Positions 7,417 to 16,407 of a stretch of DNA of 64,000 bases are shown piece by piece. The position numbers and the translations under genes are program-made. The DNA comes from an uncultured Clostridia bacterium. GTDB taxonomy: Bacteria; Bacillota; Clostridia; Oscillospirales; CAG-272. Position 1 is the stretch's first letter. Each line of letters starts with the position of its first letter. The stretch lies in assembly GCA_944391815.1 (NCBI GenBank), contig CALXUV010000002.1:1-64000 (forward strand), in the 5' to 3' direction. Below the pieces are notes generated by a model. It searched no databases. It was not told the origin of the DNA and saw only the letters and a list, made by a program, of their open reading frames with translations.

Positions 7417-9051
7417 ATGGCTTCAAAACTTGAAAAACTTGAAAATTTCGGCGGAGTGAAGGGACCGGTAGTCACAATAGTGATGGACGGAGTAGGTATC
7501 GCCGCACCCGGAGAAGGAAATGCGGTCAGCCTTGCGCACACACCGACGCTTGATATGCTGATGAGCAAATACCCCATGACAAAGCTTAAGGCTCACGGAA
7601 CCGCTGTCGGACTTCCGAGCGACGACGATATGGGTAACTCAGAGGTCGGTCACAATGCTCTGGGAGCCGGTCAGGTTTTCGCACAGGGCGCAAAGCTTGT
7701 TTCAAATTCGATTGAAAGCGGCAAAATGTTCGCTTCCGAAACATGGAAAAATCTCCTCTCGGCATGCAAGGACGGCACTCTTCATTTTATCGGACTGTTT
7801 TCGGACGGAAACGTTCACTCTCACATCGATCACCTCAAAGCTATGATCGTAAAGGCAAAGGAAGACGGAGTAAAAAAGGTAAGAGTGCATATACTTCTTG
7901 ACGGAAGAGATGTCGGAGAAACCTCGGCGCTTGATTATGTACTGCCGTTTGAAGAATTTATCGGTGGACTAAGAACCGCTGACTTTGATATAAAGATCGC
8001 ATCCGGCGGCGGAAGAATGCAGATAACCATGGACAGATACGAAGCAAACTGGAAAATGGTTGAAAACGGCTGGAAAACCCATGTTCTCGGAGAGGGCAGA
8101 TTTTTCGCAAGTGCGGCGGAAGCTATCGAAACATACAGAAAAGAGCTTAAAGTAATCGACCAGGATCTTCCGGCGTTCGTAATCGCCGAAGACGGTAAGC
8201 CTGTCGGAACAGTATCTGACGGCGACAGCGTTGTTTTCTTTAACTTCCGTGGCGACCGTGCGATAGAGATATCAAAAGCTTTTGAAGGCGGAGCGGATTT
8301 CGACAAATTCGACAGAATAAGAGTTCCGAAGGTTTACTATGCCGGAATGCTTGAGTACGACGGTGACCTGCATATACCGTCCCACTATCTGGTAAATCCT
8401 CCGGAAATCAGCGGAACAATGAGCGAATACCTGGTAAACACCGGAGTAAAGCAATTCGCCATATCCGAAACGCAGAAATACGGTCATGTCACTTACTTCT
8501 GGAACGGAAACCGCTCCGGAAAATTCAGCGAAGAGCTTGAAACTTATGTGGAAATACCGTCAGACGTAGTGCCTTTCGAACAGAGACCGTGGATGAAATG
8601 CGCCGAGATAACCGATAAGCTTATCGAAGCGATAAGAAGCGGCGAGTACAGATACATCCGCTGCAATTTCCCGAACGGCGACATGGTTGGACATACAGGT
8701 TCTCTTGAAGCTACAAGAATAGCAATGGAGGCGCTGGATCTGCAGCTGGCAAGAATACTGCCTGTTATAGATGAGGTAAACGGCGCAGCCATTATAACTG
8801 CCGACCACGGTAATGCCGATGAGATGTACGAGATCGACAAGAAAACCGGCAAAGTAAAAGTCGGAAAGGCAAAGACAAGTCATACTCTCAATCCTGTTCC
8901 GATGATCATATACGATAACGGAAGTGCTGACCGTTACGAAATGAAAACCGGACTTTGCGCCGGACTTTCAAACGTTGCGGCTACAACCGTAAACCTTCTC
9001 GGTTACAAAGCGCCTGAAATCTGGGACGAATCTGTAATCGAAGTAAAATAA
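7417..9051 (+). CDS. gpmI: 2,3-bisphosphoglycerate-independent phosphoglycerate mutase
   Basis: Interconverts 3- and 2-phosphoglycerate in glycolysis with two Mn ions and a phosphoserine intermediate. The alkaline-phosphatase-type metal site is visible at D24 (VMDGVG), and the catalytic Ser75 lies in MGNSEVGHNALGAGQ. Further metal ligands appear in NGDMVGHTG and ITADHGNADEM. At 544 residues it is somewhat longer than the usual ~510. A GGAAGG ribosome site precedes the start. It heads a tight operon with a glycosyltransferase (16-bp gap) and a rhomboid-like protein (25-bp gap), an association with no obvious metabolic logic. Confidence 0.97.
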   Translation: MASKLEKLENFGGVKGPVVTIVMDGVGIAAPGEGNAVSLAHTPTLDMLMSKYPMTKLKAHGTAVGLPSDDDMGNSEVGHNALGAGQVFAQGAKLVSNSIESGKMFASETWKNLLSACKDGTLHFIGLFSDGNVHSHIDHLKAMIVKAKEDGVKKVRVHILLDGRDVGETSALDYVLPFEEFIGGLRTADFDIKIASGGGRMQITMDRYEANWKMVENGWKTHVLGEGRFFASAAEAIETYRKELKVIDQDLPAFVIAEDGKPVGTVSDGDSVVFFNFRGDRAIEISKAFEGGADFDKFDRIRVPKVYYAGMLEYDGDLHIPSHYLVNPPEISGTMSEYLVNTGVKQFAISETQKYGHVTYFWNGNRSGKFSEELETYVEIPSDVVPFEQRPWMKCAEITDKLIEAIRSGEYRYIRCNFPNGDMVGHTGSLEATRIAMEALDLQLARILPVIDEVNGAAIITADHGNADEMYEIDKKTGKVKVGKAKTSHTLNPVPMIIYDNGSADRYEMKTGLCAGLSNVAATTVNLLGYKAPEIWDESVIEVK

Positions 9052-9067
9052 TTTTACAGGAGAAAAT

Positions 9068-9781
9068 ATGCTTTCAGTTGTAATACCGATGTACAACGAA
9101 GAAAAAAATATTCTGCGTACCGTAAATACTCTTATTCCGTACATGAACGGACTTAACTGTGACTATGAAATTATATTTTCCGATGACGGGAGCCGTGACA
9201 GCGGGGCGGGAATAGTGTCTGCGCTGTCCGAAAAATACAGTTGCATAAGGCTGATCGTTTCACCCGAAAACCGCGGAAAAGGAAGTGCGCTGAAAATCGG
9301 AATGAAAAAAGCGGTCGGTGACTTCATAATTTACACCGACTGCGACCTGGCTTACGGTACCGACTGCATAGGTAAAATTTACGACAAGTTAAAGCTCGGA
9401 GACTCAAAGCTGGTAGTCGGTTCAAGGGCTCTTCATCCGCAGGGATATGAAAATTATCCGGCACTCAGAAGGTTAATTTCCGAAAGATTTGCGCACATGC
9501 TGAGAAAAAAGAACCCGTCGTTTATATACAGCGATCCGCAGTGCGGAATAAAAGGGTTTTCTGCGGGAGCGGTTAACGCCATTATTCCGCAGTGCATAAC
9601 CGACGGCTATGCGCTGGACTATGAAATGCTGCTGCTTGCCGATAAAAACGGACTGCGGGTTTCGGAATTTCCGGTGAGGATAATAAATCACAGCAATAAA
9701 TCCTCACATGTCAAGCCGATAAGTGACTCTTTTAAAATGCTGAGTGAAATTTCGGCAATAAAAAAAGCGCACATCGGCTGA
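9068..9781 (+). CDS. Family 2 glycosyltransferase (dolichyl-phosphate mannose synthase-like)
   Basis: A 237-residue GT-A fold enzyme. The opening SVVIPMYNEEKNI, then FSDDGSRDSG, NRGKGSALKIGM and the metal-binding TDCDLAYG near residue 97 match the GT2 group that transfers sugars to polyprenyl phosphate. The conserved SDPQCGIKGF is at about residue 160. There is no C-terminal membrane segment, so it resembles soluble DPM1-type enzymes. Lipid-linked sugar synthesis is therefore likely, but the sugar and acceptor are not readable. It sits between gpmI and a membrane protein in one transcription unit. Confidence 0.88.
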   Translation: MLSVVIPMYNEEKNILRTVNTLIPYMNGLNCDYEIIFSDDGSRDSGAGIVSALSEKYSCIRLIVSPENRGKGSALKIGMKKAVGDFIIYTDCDLAYGTDCIGKIYDKLKLGDSKLVVGSRALHPQGYENYPALRRLISERFAHMLRKKNPSFIYSDPQCGIKGFSAGAVNAIIPQCITDGYALDYEMLLLADKNGLRVSEFPVRIINHSNKSSHVKPISDSFKMLSEISAIKKAHIG

Positions 9782-9806
9782 TGAGAGTTTTCGGAGGGAA
9801 TAATGT

Positions 9807-10484
9807 ATGAAACTCAATTTGTGGCTTTATAAGTGTGAAAACCGTATAAAACGTTTTGCAATAGAAAGACTCATGCCGGCAATATCGGTAGTAATGCTGA
9901 TGCTGTTCGTTGTGGATGTGTTTTTGTCAATGCAGACGGACGGAGAAGCGATGTCGCTGAATAATCTTCTTATGTTCAGCCGTGATGCGATATTCAAAGG
10001 GCAGGTATGGCGGATTATATCCTTTATATTTGTATACCCGATGTCGACAAACATATTTTTCACACTTATCGCTATCTACTTTTACTTCTGGGTGGGAACT
10101 GCAGTTGAAAACTACTGGGGTAAAGCGCGATTCAACCTTTACTACCTTTTCGGGATAATCGGAACCATAATCGCCGGTCTTATTGTAGGTTATGTAGATA
10201 ACACCTATCTTAACCTTTCAATATTTCTTGCGTTTTCCGCAATGTTTCCCGAGGAGCGGGTACTGCTGTTCTTTATAATTCCGGTCAAGGTCAAGTGGAT
10301 AGGCATATTTGAGGGAGTCCTTTTGCTTTTGATGTTTATTTTGGGCAACTGGGCGACAAAAGCGGCAATAATTGCGGCGATAGCGAATTTCCTGTTGTTT
10401 TTCGGATACGATCTGATAAACAGACTGAAATTTGCTTACAAAGACTGGAAATGGCGCCGCGACAACAGAAATAATTACAGATGA
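9807..10484 (+). CDS. Rhomboid-like membrane protein without catalytic residues
   Basis: A 225-residue protein with about six membrane segments. The rhomboid-type pattern GQVWRIISFIFVYP (about residue 67) and the spacing of later helices fit the rhomboid/derlin fold. The protease motif GxSG is absent: the matching region reads YLNLSIFLAFSAM, and no histidine is found in the last helix (FLLFFGYDLIN). It is therefore probably a pseudoprotease or derlin-like protein. A GGAGGG site supports the start. It is last in the gpmI operon. The fold call is from sequence pattern only. Confidence 0.65.
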   Translation: MKLNLWLYKCENRIKRFAIERLMPAISVVMLMLFVVDVFLSMQTDGEAMSLNNLLMFSRDAIFKGQVWRIISFIFVYPMSTNIFFTLIAIYFYFWVGTAVENYWGKARFNLYYLFGIIGTIIAGLIVGYVDNTYLNLSIFLAFSAMFPEERVLLFFIIPVKVKWIGIFEGVLLLLMFILGNWATKAAIIAAIANFLLFFGYDLINRLKFAYKDWKWRRDNRNNYR

Positions 10485-10840
10485 TTTCTGTCGGTGAAAA
10501 CCGTACTGAAATCCGAAAGAAACGCCGGACAATGGTATTCCGTATGAGTAATTCAGATAAACGCAGATAAGCGTAACTTTTTTGTATCAAGCGGAATTTG
10601 TTTGAACGGCGTTTCGTTTTTTCAGGCATTTACGGAGAAGAAAACTCAGCTTTTCAATTTGCGGGTAACCCTGACACTGTGATTTTCAGGTTCATTTGTA
10701 AGGATTTTTGACTTTTTTGGATTTTCTTGGATTGATAACGATCAACGCCGCCTGAAAATCTGTAAAACCAAGCGGACAGTTGGAATCCGGTAGGTATTTC
10801 GCAAAATGCGGCAAATTATTTCGAAGAAAATGAGGTTAAA
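10485..10840. other. Intergenic region with a long-loop inverted repeat
   Basis: No gene is seen in these 356 bp. GAAACGCCG (10519-10527) and CGGCGTTTC (10607-10615) are perfect complements followed by a GTTTTTT run, which could form a long-loop terminator for the gpmI operon. No clear polA promoter was found. Confidence 0.45.
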
Positions 10841-13800
10841 ATGGAAAAATTACTGATAATTGACGGCAACAGCATAATCAACCGGACTTTTTACGGAATA
10901 AGACCCCTGACAAACAGCCGTGGACTTCATACAAACGCACTCTACGGAACTCTTAACATCCTTCTGAAAAATCTTGATACCGTAAAGCCGAGCTATGCGG
11001 CGGTCGCTTTTGACCTTCCGGCACCTACTTTCCGGCATAAGAAGTACGCCGAATATAAAGCAGGCAGAAAAGGAATGCCGGAGGAGCTTGCAATGCAGCT
11101 CCCGTACTGCAAGGATATGTGCAAGGCGCTTGGTCTTCACGTGCTTGAGCTTGCCGGTTATGAGGCGGATGACATAATCGGCACCGTTACCTTAATGAGC
11201 GAAAACTCCGGAGGAAATGCTTACGTTCTGACAGGAGACCGGGATTCGCTTCAGCTGATTTCGGACAGAGTTACCGTGCTTTTGGCAGTAAATAACGACA
11301 CGGTGAAGTACGATCGGGCGAAATTCAATGAAAAATACGGTATTCAGCCGGAAGAGTTTGTGGCGGTAAAAGCGCTTATGGGCGACAGCTCTGACAATAT
11401 CCCCGGCGTCAAAGGAGTCGGAGAAAAAACTGCGCTTAAACTGATAGCTCAGTTCGGAACGCTTGACAGAGTTTATGAAAATCTCGAATCGGCGGGACTC
11501 GGTAACAGCGCAAAACAAAAAATGCAGGACGGCAGGGAAAGCGCATATCTTTCGGAGTGGCTCGCCCGTATCGACAGAAATGTTCCGCTGGGACTCGACC
11601 TTGCTGAGATCAGATATGACGGCTTTGACAGGGACAGGCTCTACCGTCTGCTTTCCGACCTTGAGTTTTTTTCACATATAAAGAAACTCGGACTTTCACA
11701 GTCTGATAGTTCCGGCACAAATAATCAGACTTCAAACTCCGCAAAAACGGGAAACAAAAATATTGCCGCCGGCGTTCCAACGGTAAAACCGGAAGCGACG
11801 GATAATAATAACAACATCCGAAATGTTTTCGTGACCGAATCCGCAGCGGATGAAAACGGTAGTAATGCTCAGAATAATGTGCCGGCAAAGCCCGCAGTTA
11901 CTGAAAATAATAAAATCCGCTATAATAGCGACGAAATAAATGCGCACAGCTCAGAAAATAACAGTGTCAAAGATACAGAAACTTTTTCAAGCGAAAGAGT
12001 AAAAGACGAAGACGTTCAAGAAAAACAGCACGGTAACGGAACGTCGGCAGTCGGAAAAAGAAGCAAAACCGGAAGTCCGGAAATCGGACGGCAGTTAACG
12101 CTTGACGACTTGCTTTCAGATCCGGACACCGCCGCTGAAGATAACGGCGAAAATCAGTCTGAAACAAAAGAAACAAACGTTGCATTTCCGCACGGAACAG
12201 AAGGAAAAGATAACACGGTTCAGCCGGTAAAACTGATAACCGGAATTCTTGACGGGTACGGCGCCGACTCAAAAGAAACTGCGGCTGAAATAAAAAAAAT
12301 CCCGGCTTTCGGTGAAATGCCGGTGTTTATAACTCCGGAAAACGGAGCGGAAGTAAAGAATTTCGGAGAGTTCACCGCATTCGCTTACGAAAACGGGGAA
12401 GCGGCGTTCTTTGACGGCGAAAAGGGAATAATATTCCGGGCGGAAAGCGTCAGTGAAGCTGTAAAAAATGCCGGAATGCCCGCCGGCGGTCTTATCGTCT
12501 ACGATTCAAAATCGCTGATAAAAGAATGTCCGCAGGCAGAGATAAAGGACGACATAATGCTTATGGCTTATGTCTGCGACCCGTCGAAGGGACATTACCC
12601 GCTTGAAGAATTGTCGGAAATCTATCTGCACCGGTCCCCGGGAAACGGAGCGGCGGAAAAAGCGCATACGGTTTACGGAATTTATTCAGAACTTATAAAA
12701 CTTCTTGAAAGCCGGGGATCGCTTCCGCTTTACCGTAACATTGAACTTCCGCTTGCACGGGTTTTGTGCGAAATGGAGAGTTACGGGTTCGCTCTTGACA
12801 CAAACGGACTGACTGCTTTTTCCGAAAAGCTTGAAAAAACAGAGGATGAATACAAGCAGAAAATTTTCGGACTTGCCGGAGAAGAATTCAATATAAATTC
12901 GCCGAAACAGCTTGGACAGATACTTTTTGAAAAGCTCGGACTGCCGACCGGCAAGAAAACAAAGACAGGTTATTCGACAAACGCCGAAATACTTGAAAAA
13001 TTAAAGCCGGACCACCCGATAGTCGCACTTATACTCGAATACAGGGCTGTGGCAAAGCTGCGTTCCACCTACTGCGTCGGACTCCTGAAAGCGGCGGACG
13101 AAAACGGCAGAGTGCACACCGTGTTCAGTCAGACAACAGCGGTGACCGGCAGACTTGCTTCATCCGAACCGAACTTACAGAATATCCCGGTGAGAACAGA
13201 GCTCGGACGTGAAATGCGCAGGTTTTTCATCGCCGGAAGTCCCGACAGAGTGCTTATCGACGCCGATTATTCACAGATCGAACTGCGACTGCTCGCACAT
13301 ATAGCCGGTGACACCGGAATGATAAAAGCGTTCAAAGAGGGAATGGATATACACACCGCAACGGCTTCACAAGTGTTCGGAGTGCCGCCGGAACAGGTGA
13401 CAAGAGAAATGCGTAAGAGCGCAAAAGCGGTTAATTTCGGAATAGTTTACGGAATAAGTGAGTTTTCGCTTGCGGCAGATATCGGTGTTACGAGAAAGGA
13501 AGCCGGACAGTATATAAAGAACTATTTTGAAAAATACAGCGGAATTTCGGAATACCTGCACGCCGCCGTTGAAAGCGCACGGGCGCTGGGTTACGTTGAA
13601 ACCATTTTCGGCAGACGCAGATATATTCCGGAGCTGACCTCATCAAAAGCGGCTATAAGAAGCTTCGGAGAGCGTGTGGCAATGAACAGCCCGATTCAGG
13701 GTTCAAGCGCCGATATAATAAAGCTGGCAATGATCAATGTCAGAAAAGCGCTCAAGGATGCCGGACTTGACGCAAGACTTATACTTCAGATACACGATGA

Positions 13801-13939
13801 ACTGATAGTTGAAGCGTCTGAACAATCGGCAAAGGCGGCGGCAGAGATCCTCGAAAGGGAAATGGAAAACGTTGTGCACCTCAGCGTACCGCTTATCGCC
13901 GAAACGTCAACAGGCAAGAGCTGGTTTGAGTGTAAATAG
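10841..13939 (+). CDS. polA: DNA polymerase I with unusually long interdomain linker
   Basis: Removes RNA primers and fills gaps in replication and repair. The N-terminal 5' nuclease (about 1-285) has YEADDIIG, LTGDRDSLQL and GDSSDNIPGVKGVG. The polymerase motifs are A (D807-A-D809, DADYSQIELR), B (RKSAKAVNFGIVYG) and C (H985-D986-E987). The 3'-5' exonuclease-like domain (about 480-620) lacks the DxE motif; the matching place reads FTAFAYENGEA, so proofreading is probably lost. About 170 residues (roughly 290-460) form a low-complexity Asn/Ser/Lys/Glu-rich linker, taking the length to 1032 against a usual ~880-930. The stop codon abuts the hairpin repeat array. Confidence 0.97.
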   Translation: MEKLLIIDGNSIINRTFYGIRPLTNSRGLHTNALYGTLNILLKNLDTVKPSYAAVAFDLPAPTFRHKKYAEYKAGRKGMPEELAMQLPYCKDMCKALGLHVLELAGYEADDIIGTVTLMSENSGGNAYVLTGDRDSLQLISDRVTVLLAVNNDTVKYDRAKFNEKYGIQPEEFVAVKALMGDSSDNIPGVKGVGEKTALKLIAQFGTLDRVYENLESAGLGNSAKQKMQDGRESAYLSEWLARIDRNVPLGLDLAEIRYDGFDRDRLYRLLSDLEFFSHIKKLGLSQSDSSGTNNQTSNSAKTGNKNIAAGVPTVKPEATDNNNNIRNVFVTESAADENGSNAQNNVPAKPAVTENNKIRYNSDEINAHSSENNSVKDTETFSSERVKDEDVQEKQHGNGTSAVGKRSKTGSPEIGRQLTLDDLLSDPDTAAEDNGENQSETKETNVAFPHGTEGKDNTVQPVKLITGILDGYGADSKETAAEIKKIPAFGEMPVFITPENGAEVKNFGEFTAFAYENGEAAFFDGEKGIIFRAESVSEAVKNAGMPAGGLIVYDSKSLIKECPQAEIKDDIMLMAYVCDPSKGHYPLEELSEIYLHRSPGNGAAEKAHTVYGIYSELIKLLESRGSLPLYRNIELPLARVLCEMESYGFALDTNGLTAFSEKLEKTEDEYKQKIFGLAGEEFNINSPKQLGQILFEKLGLPTGKKTKTGYSTNAEILEKLKPDHPIVALILEYRAVAKLRSTYCVGLLKAADENGRVHTVFSQTTAVTGRLASSEPNLQNIPVRTELGREMRRFFIAGSPDRVLIDADYSQIELRLLAHIAGDTGMIKAFKEGMDIHTATASQVFGVPPEQVTREMRKSAKAVNFGIVYGISEFSLAADIGVTRKEAGQYIKNYFEKYSGISEYLHAAVESARALGYVETIFGRRRYIPELTSSKAAIRSFGERVAMNSPIQGSSADIIKLAMINVRKALKDAGLDARLILQIHDELIVEASEQSAKAAAEILEREMENVVHLSVPLIAETSTGKSWFECK

Positions 13940-14930
13940 GCAGGCAGGCAGGTATGCACCTGCGGGCATTACGGGCTGCCGGCAGGCAAGCGCCTGCAGG
14001 CATTACGGGCTGCCGCCCTATTGCAGGACGGAAGCTTTGATAATAAATTTTTCGATGATTTTATTTGTTTGTGTTATCAGTACGGTGAGGGGATATTTTT
14101 TCGGATAAATAGTGTGTCCGAAATCGTTTGGCAGACAAGCAGCAGGCAAACGGCAGGTATGCACCCGCAGGCATTACGGGCTACCGGCAGGCAGGCATAA
14201 CGGGCTACCGGCAGGCAAGCACCTGCGGGCATTACGGGCTGCCGCCCTATTGCAGGACGGAAGTTTTGATAATAAATTTTTCGATGCTTTTATTTGTTTG
14301 TGTTATTGATACGGTAAGGGATATTTTTTCGGATAAATAGTGTGTCCGAAATCGTTTGGCAGACAAGCAGCAGGCAAACGGCAGGTATGCACCCGCAGGC
14401 ATAACGGGCTACCGGCAGGCAAGCGCCTGCCGGCATAACTGATTGTCGCCCTATTGCAGGACGGAAGCTTTGATAATAAATTTTTCGATGATTTTATTTG
14501 TTTGTGTTATCGGTACGGTGAGGGATAGTTTTTCGGATAAATAGTGTGTCCGAAATCGTTTGGCAGAAAAGCAGCAGAAAAGCGCCTGCACGCAAACGGC
14601 AGGTATGCACCCGCAGGCATAACGGGCTACCGGCAGGCAAGCGCCTGCAGGCATTACGGGCTACCGCCCTATTGCAGAACGGAAACTTTGATAATAAATT
14701 TTTCGATGATTTTATTTGTTTGTGTTATCAGTACGGTGAGGGGATATTTTTTCGGATAAATAGTGTGTCCGAAATCGTTTGGCAGAAAAGCAGCAGAAAA
14801 GCGCCTGCACGCAAACGGCAGGTATGCACCCGCAGGCATAACGGGCTACCGGCAGGCAGGCAAGCACCTGCAGGCATTACGGGCTGCCGCCCTATTGCAG
14901 AACGGAAGCTTTGATAATAAATTTTTCGCC
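13940..14930. repeat. Five-copy ~204-229 bp repeat with GC-rich hairpins
   Basis: Starting at the polA stop, five units recur; the landmark GCCCTATTGCAG begins at 14015, 14244, 14448, 14666 and 14889. Each unit has a GC-rich part packed with CAGGCA words and small hairpins (GCAGGTATGCACCTGC, GCAGGCAAGCGCCTGC, several ATTACGGGCT), then an AT-rich part (TTTGATAATAAATTTTTCGA ... TTATTTGTTTGTGTTAT) and GTGTCCGAAATCG. Base composition differs sharply from neighbouring genes. Small overlapping open frames simply translate the repeat and have no consistent start. Confidence 0.93.
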
Positions 14931-15024
14931 GACTTTGTGTGTTTGTATGTATGGGGACGGAGAGCATACCATTTGCGGACAAATATTTTATCTGATATCG
15001 CAAACAAAAACTAAATTAAAACAA

Positions 15025-15056
15025 AAAAGACTGCAATTTTTATTTTGCAGTCTTTT
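15025..15056. terminator. Bidirectional intrinsic terminator
   Basis: AAAAGACTGCAA (15025-) pairs with TTGCAGTCTTTT, with an A-run before and a T-run after, so it can act on either strand. It is the first strong terminator after polA. Confidence 0.8.
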
Positions 15057-15127
15057 ATATTTGGTTTGTAAACTTAATGCCCGAGGTTATCAGCCGAAAA
15101 GATTTTTACCAGACAATCAGTTTTCCG

Positions 15128-15190
15128 ATAGGGCGCCGTTTGCCTGCAAATGCATATCTCGTAACGCCAAGCAGGTGCATACCTGCTCGT
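15128..15190. repeat. Inverted, degenerate copy of the polA-side repeat
   Basis: GCAGGTGCATACCTGC (15171-15186) is the exact reverse complement of the GCAGGTATGCACCTGC hairpin of the main array, and the flanking bases (GGGCGCC, GTTTGCCTGC) match the array in reverse. The array is thus bordered on its right by an inverted remnant. Confidence 0.75.
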
Positions 15191-15194
15191 CAGG

Positions 15195-15273
15195 AATTTC
15201 TATATAAAAGATGCCCTGTGTACTTGCCTTAACTAAGTGTAAGCTTTCCACGGGCATCTTTTATATAGAAATT
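15195..15273. terminator. Long perfect stem, probable terminator of the GGGtGRT operon
   Basis: A perfect 22-bp inverted repeat (15195-15216 with 15252-15273), with AAAAGATGCCC and GGGCATCTTTT at its centre, surrounds a 35-nt loop that can extend the pairing (GTG/CAC). The A-run and T-run suit termination on either strand, most plausibly for the leftward GGGtGRT operon. Stem length is unusual; a small mobile-element remnant is an alternative. Confidence 0.65.
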
Positions 15274-15308
15274 TTATAAAGAAGTCTTTGCGCAGCTTTC
15301 TTCAGAAA

Positions 15309-15393
15309 GCGCGTACTCCTTAAGCGCGTACTCCTTAAACGCGTACTCATTGAGGCGTGCTTCTTGAGGGGTACTCCCTACGCACATACTCCC
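15309..15393. repeat. Six-copy ~15-bp tandem repeat after the GGGtGRT gene
   Basis: GCGCGTACTCCTTAA occurs twice in a row (15309-15338), followed by four increasingly diverged copies reaching the stop codon of the GGGtGRT gene. On the transcribed (minus) strand each unit reads TTAAGGAGTACGCGC, i.e. contains an AAGGAG Shine-Dalgarno-like core, without start codons. Confidence 0.8.
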
Positions 15394-16392
15394 TTATTTC
15401 GAAGCCTCTTCGATAGCAACAGCAACAGCAACGGTTGCACCTACCATCGGGTTGTTGCCCATTCCGATAAGTCCCATCATCTCAACGTGTGCCGGAACAG
15501 AAGAAGAACCGGCAAACTGAGCATCAGAGTGCATACGTCCCATTGTGTCGGTCATACCGTAGGAAGAAGGACCGGCAGCCATGTTATCAGGATGAAGCGT
15601 TCTTCCCGTGCCTCCGCCGGAAGCAACTGAGAAGTACTTCTTGCCGTTTTCAACACACCACTTTTTGTAGGTGCCGGCAACGGGATGCTGGAAACGAGTC
15701 GGGTTTGTTGAGTTTCCGGTGATGGAAACGCCGACGTTCTCAAGCTTCATTATAGCAACGCCTTCCGGAACATTGTCAGCTCCGTAGCATTTTACTTTTG
15801 CGCTGTCTCCGGTCGAGTACGGAGTTTCGCTTACGACCTTGACCTCCTCGGTGAAGGGGTTGAACTCGGTTTCAACGTAGGTAAAGCCGTTGATTCTTGA
15901 AATAATGAAAGCGGCGTCTTTGCCGAGACCGTTGAGGATAACACGCAGGGGCTTAACTCTTACCTTGTTGGCGTTAAGAGCGATTTTTATAGCACCCTCA
16001 GCAGCGGCAAACGACTCATGTCCCGCAAGGAAGCAGAAGCAGTCGGTTTCCTCAGAAAGGAGCATAGCGCCGAGATTTCCGTGTCCGAGACCAACCTTAC
16101 GGTTTTCGGCAACGGAACCGGGAATACAGAATGCCTGAAGTCCTATACCGATAGCTGCTGCGGCGTCTGATGCCTTGACAGCGCCTTTCTTTATTGCGAT
16201 AGCGGCGCCGACAGTGTAAGCCCAAACGGCGTTTTCAAAGCAGATCGGCTGGGTTTCACGCACTATTTTGTCGCAGTCGATACCCTTTGCCAAAGTGATT
16301 TCTTTACATTCCTCAATGGAGGAAATACCGTATTCTTTGAGGACGGAGTTGATCTTGTCAACACGTCTTTCGTAACTTTCAAACAATGCCAT
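15394..16392 (-). CDS. GGGtGRT protein
   Basis: A 332-residue member of the family named for its signature, seen here as SGGGTGRTLHPDN at about residue 260. It occurs in anaerobes next to an IscU-like scaffold protein and its biochemical role is not established; a part in iron-sulfur handling is inferred from that pairing. The sequence is soluble, without signal peptide or membrane segment. Small-residue-rich stretches (AYTVGAAIAIKKG, ASDAAAAIGIGLQAF) and GHGNLGAM are conserved-looking. It is the second gene of a two-gene leftward operon, 15 bp after the scaffold gene, with an AGGTAGA-type ribosome site. Confidence 0.9.
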   Translation of the reverse strand: MALFESYERRVDKINSVLKEYGISSIEECKEITLAKGIDCDKIVRETQPICFENAVWAYTVGAAIAIKKGAVKASDAAAAIGIGLQAFCIPGSVAENRKVGLGHGNLGAMLLSEETDCFCFLAGHESFAAAEGAIKIALNANKVRVKPLRVILNGLGKDAAFIISRINGFTYVETEFNPFTEEVKVVSETPYSTGDSAKVKCYGADNVPEGVAIMKLENVGVSITGNSTNPTRFQHPVAGTYKKWCVENGKKYFSVASGGGTGRTLHPDNMAAGPSSYGMTDTMGRMHSDAQFAGSSSVPAHVEMMGLIGMGNNPMVGATVAVAVAIEEASK

Positions 16393-16407
16393 ATTCTTCT
16401 ACCTCCA

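Noticed and set aside
13809..15014. Several 65-120 codon frames in the polA-side repeats (peptides such as KRQVCTRRHNGLPAG)
   Set aside because: They follow the repeat units, shift frame between units and lack ribosome sites.
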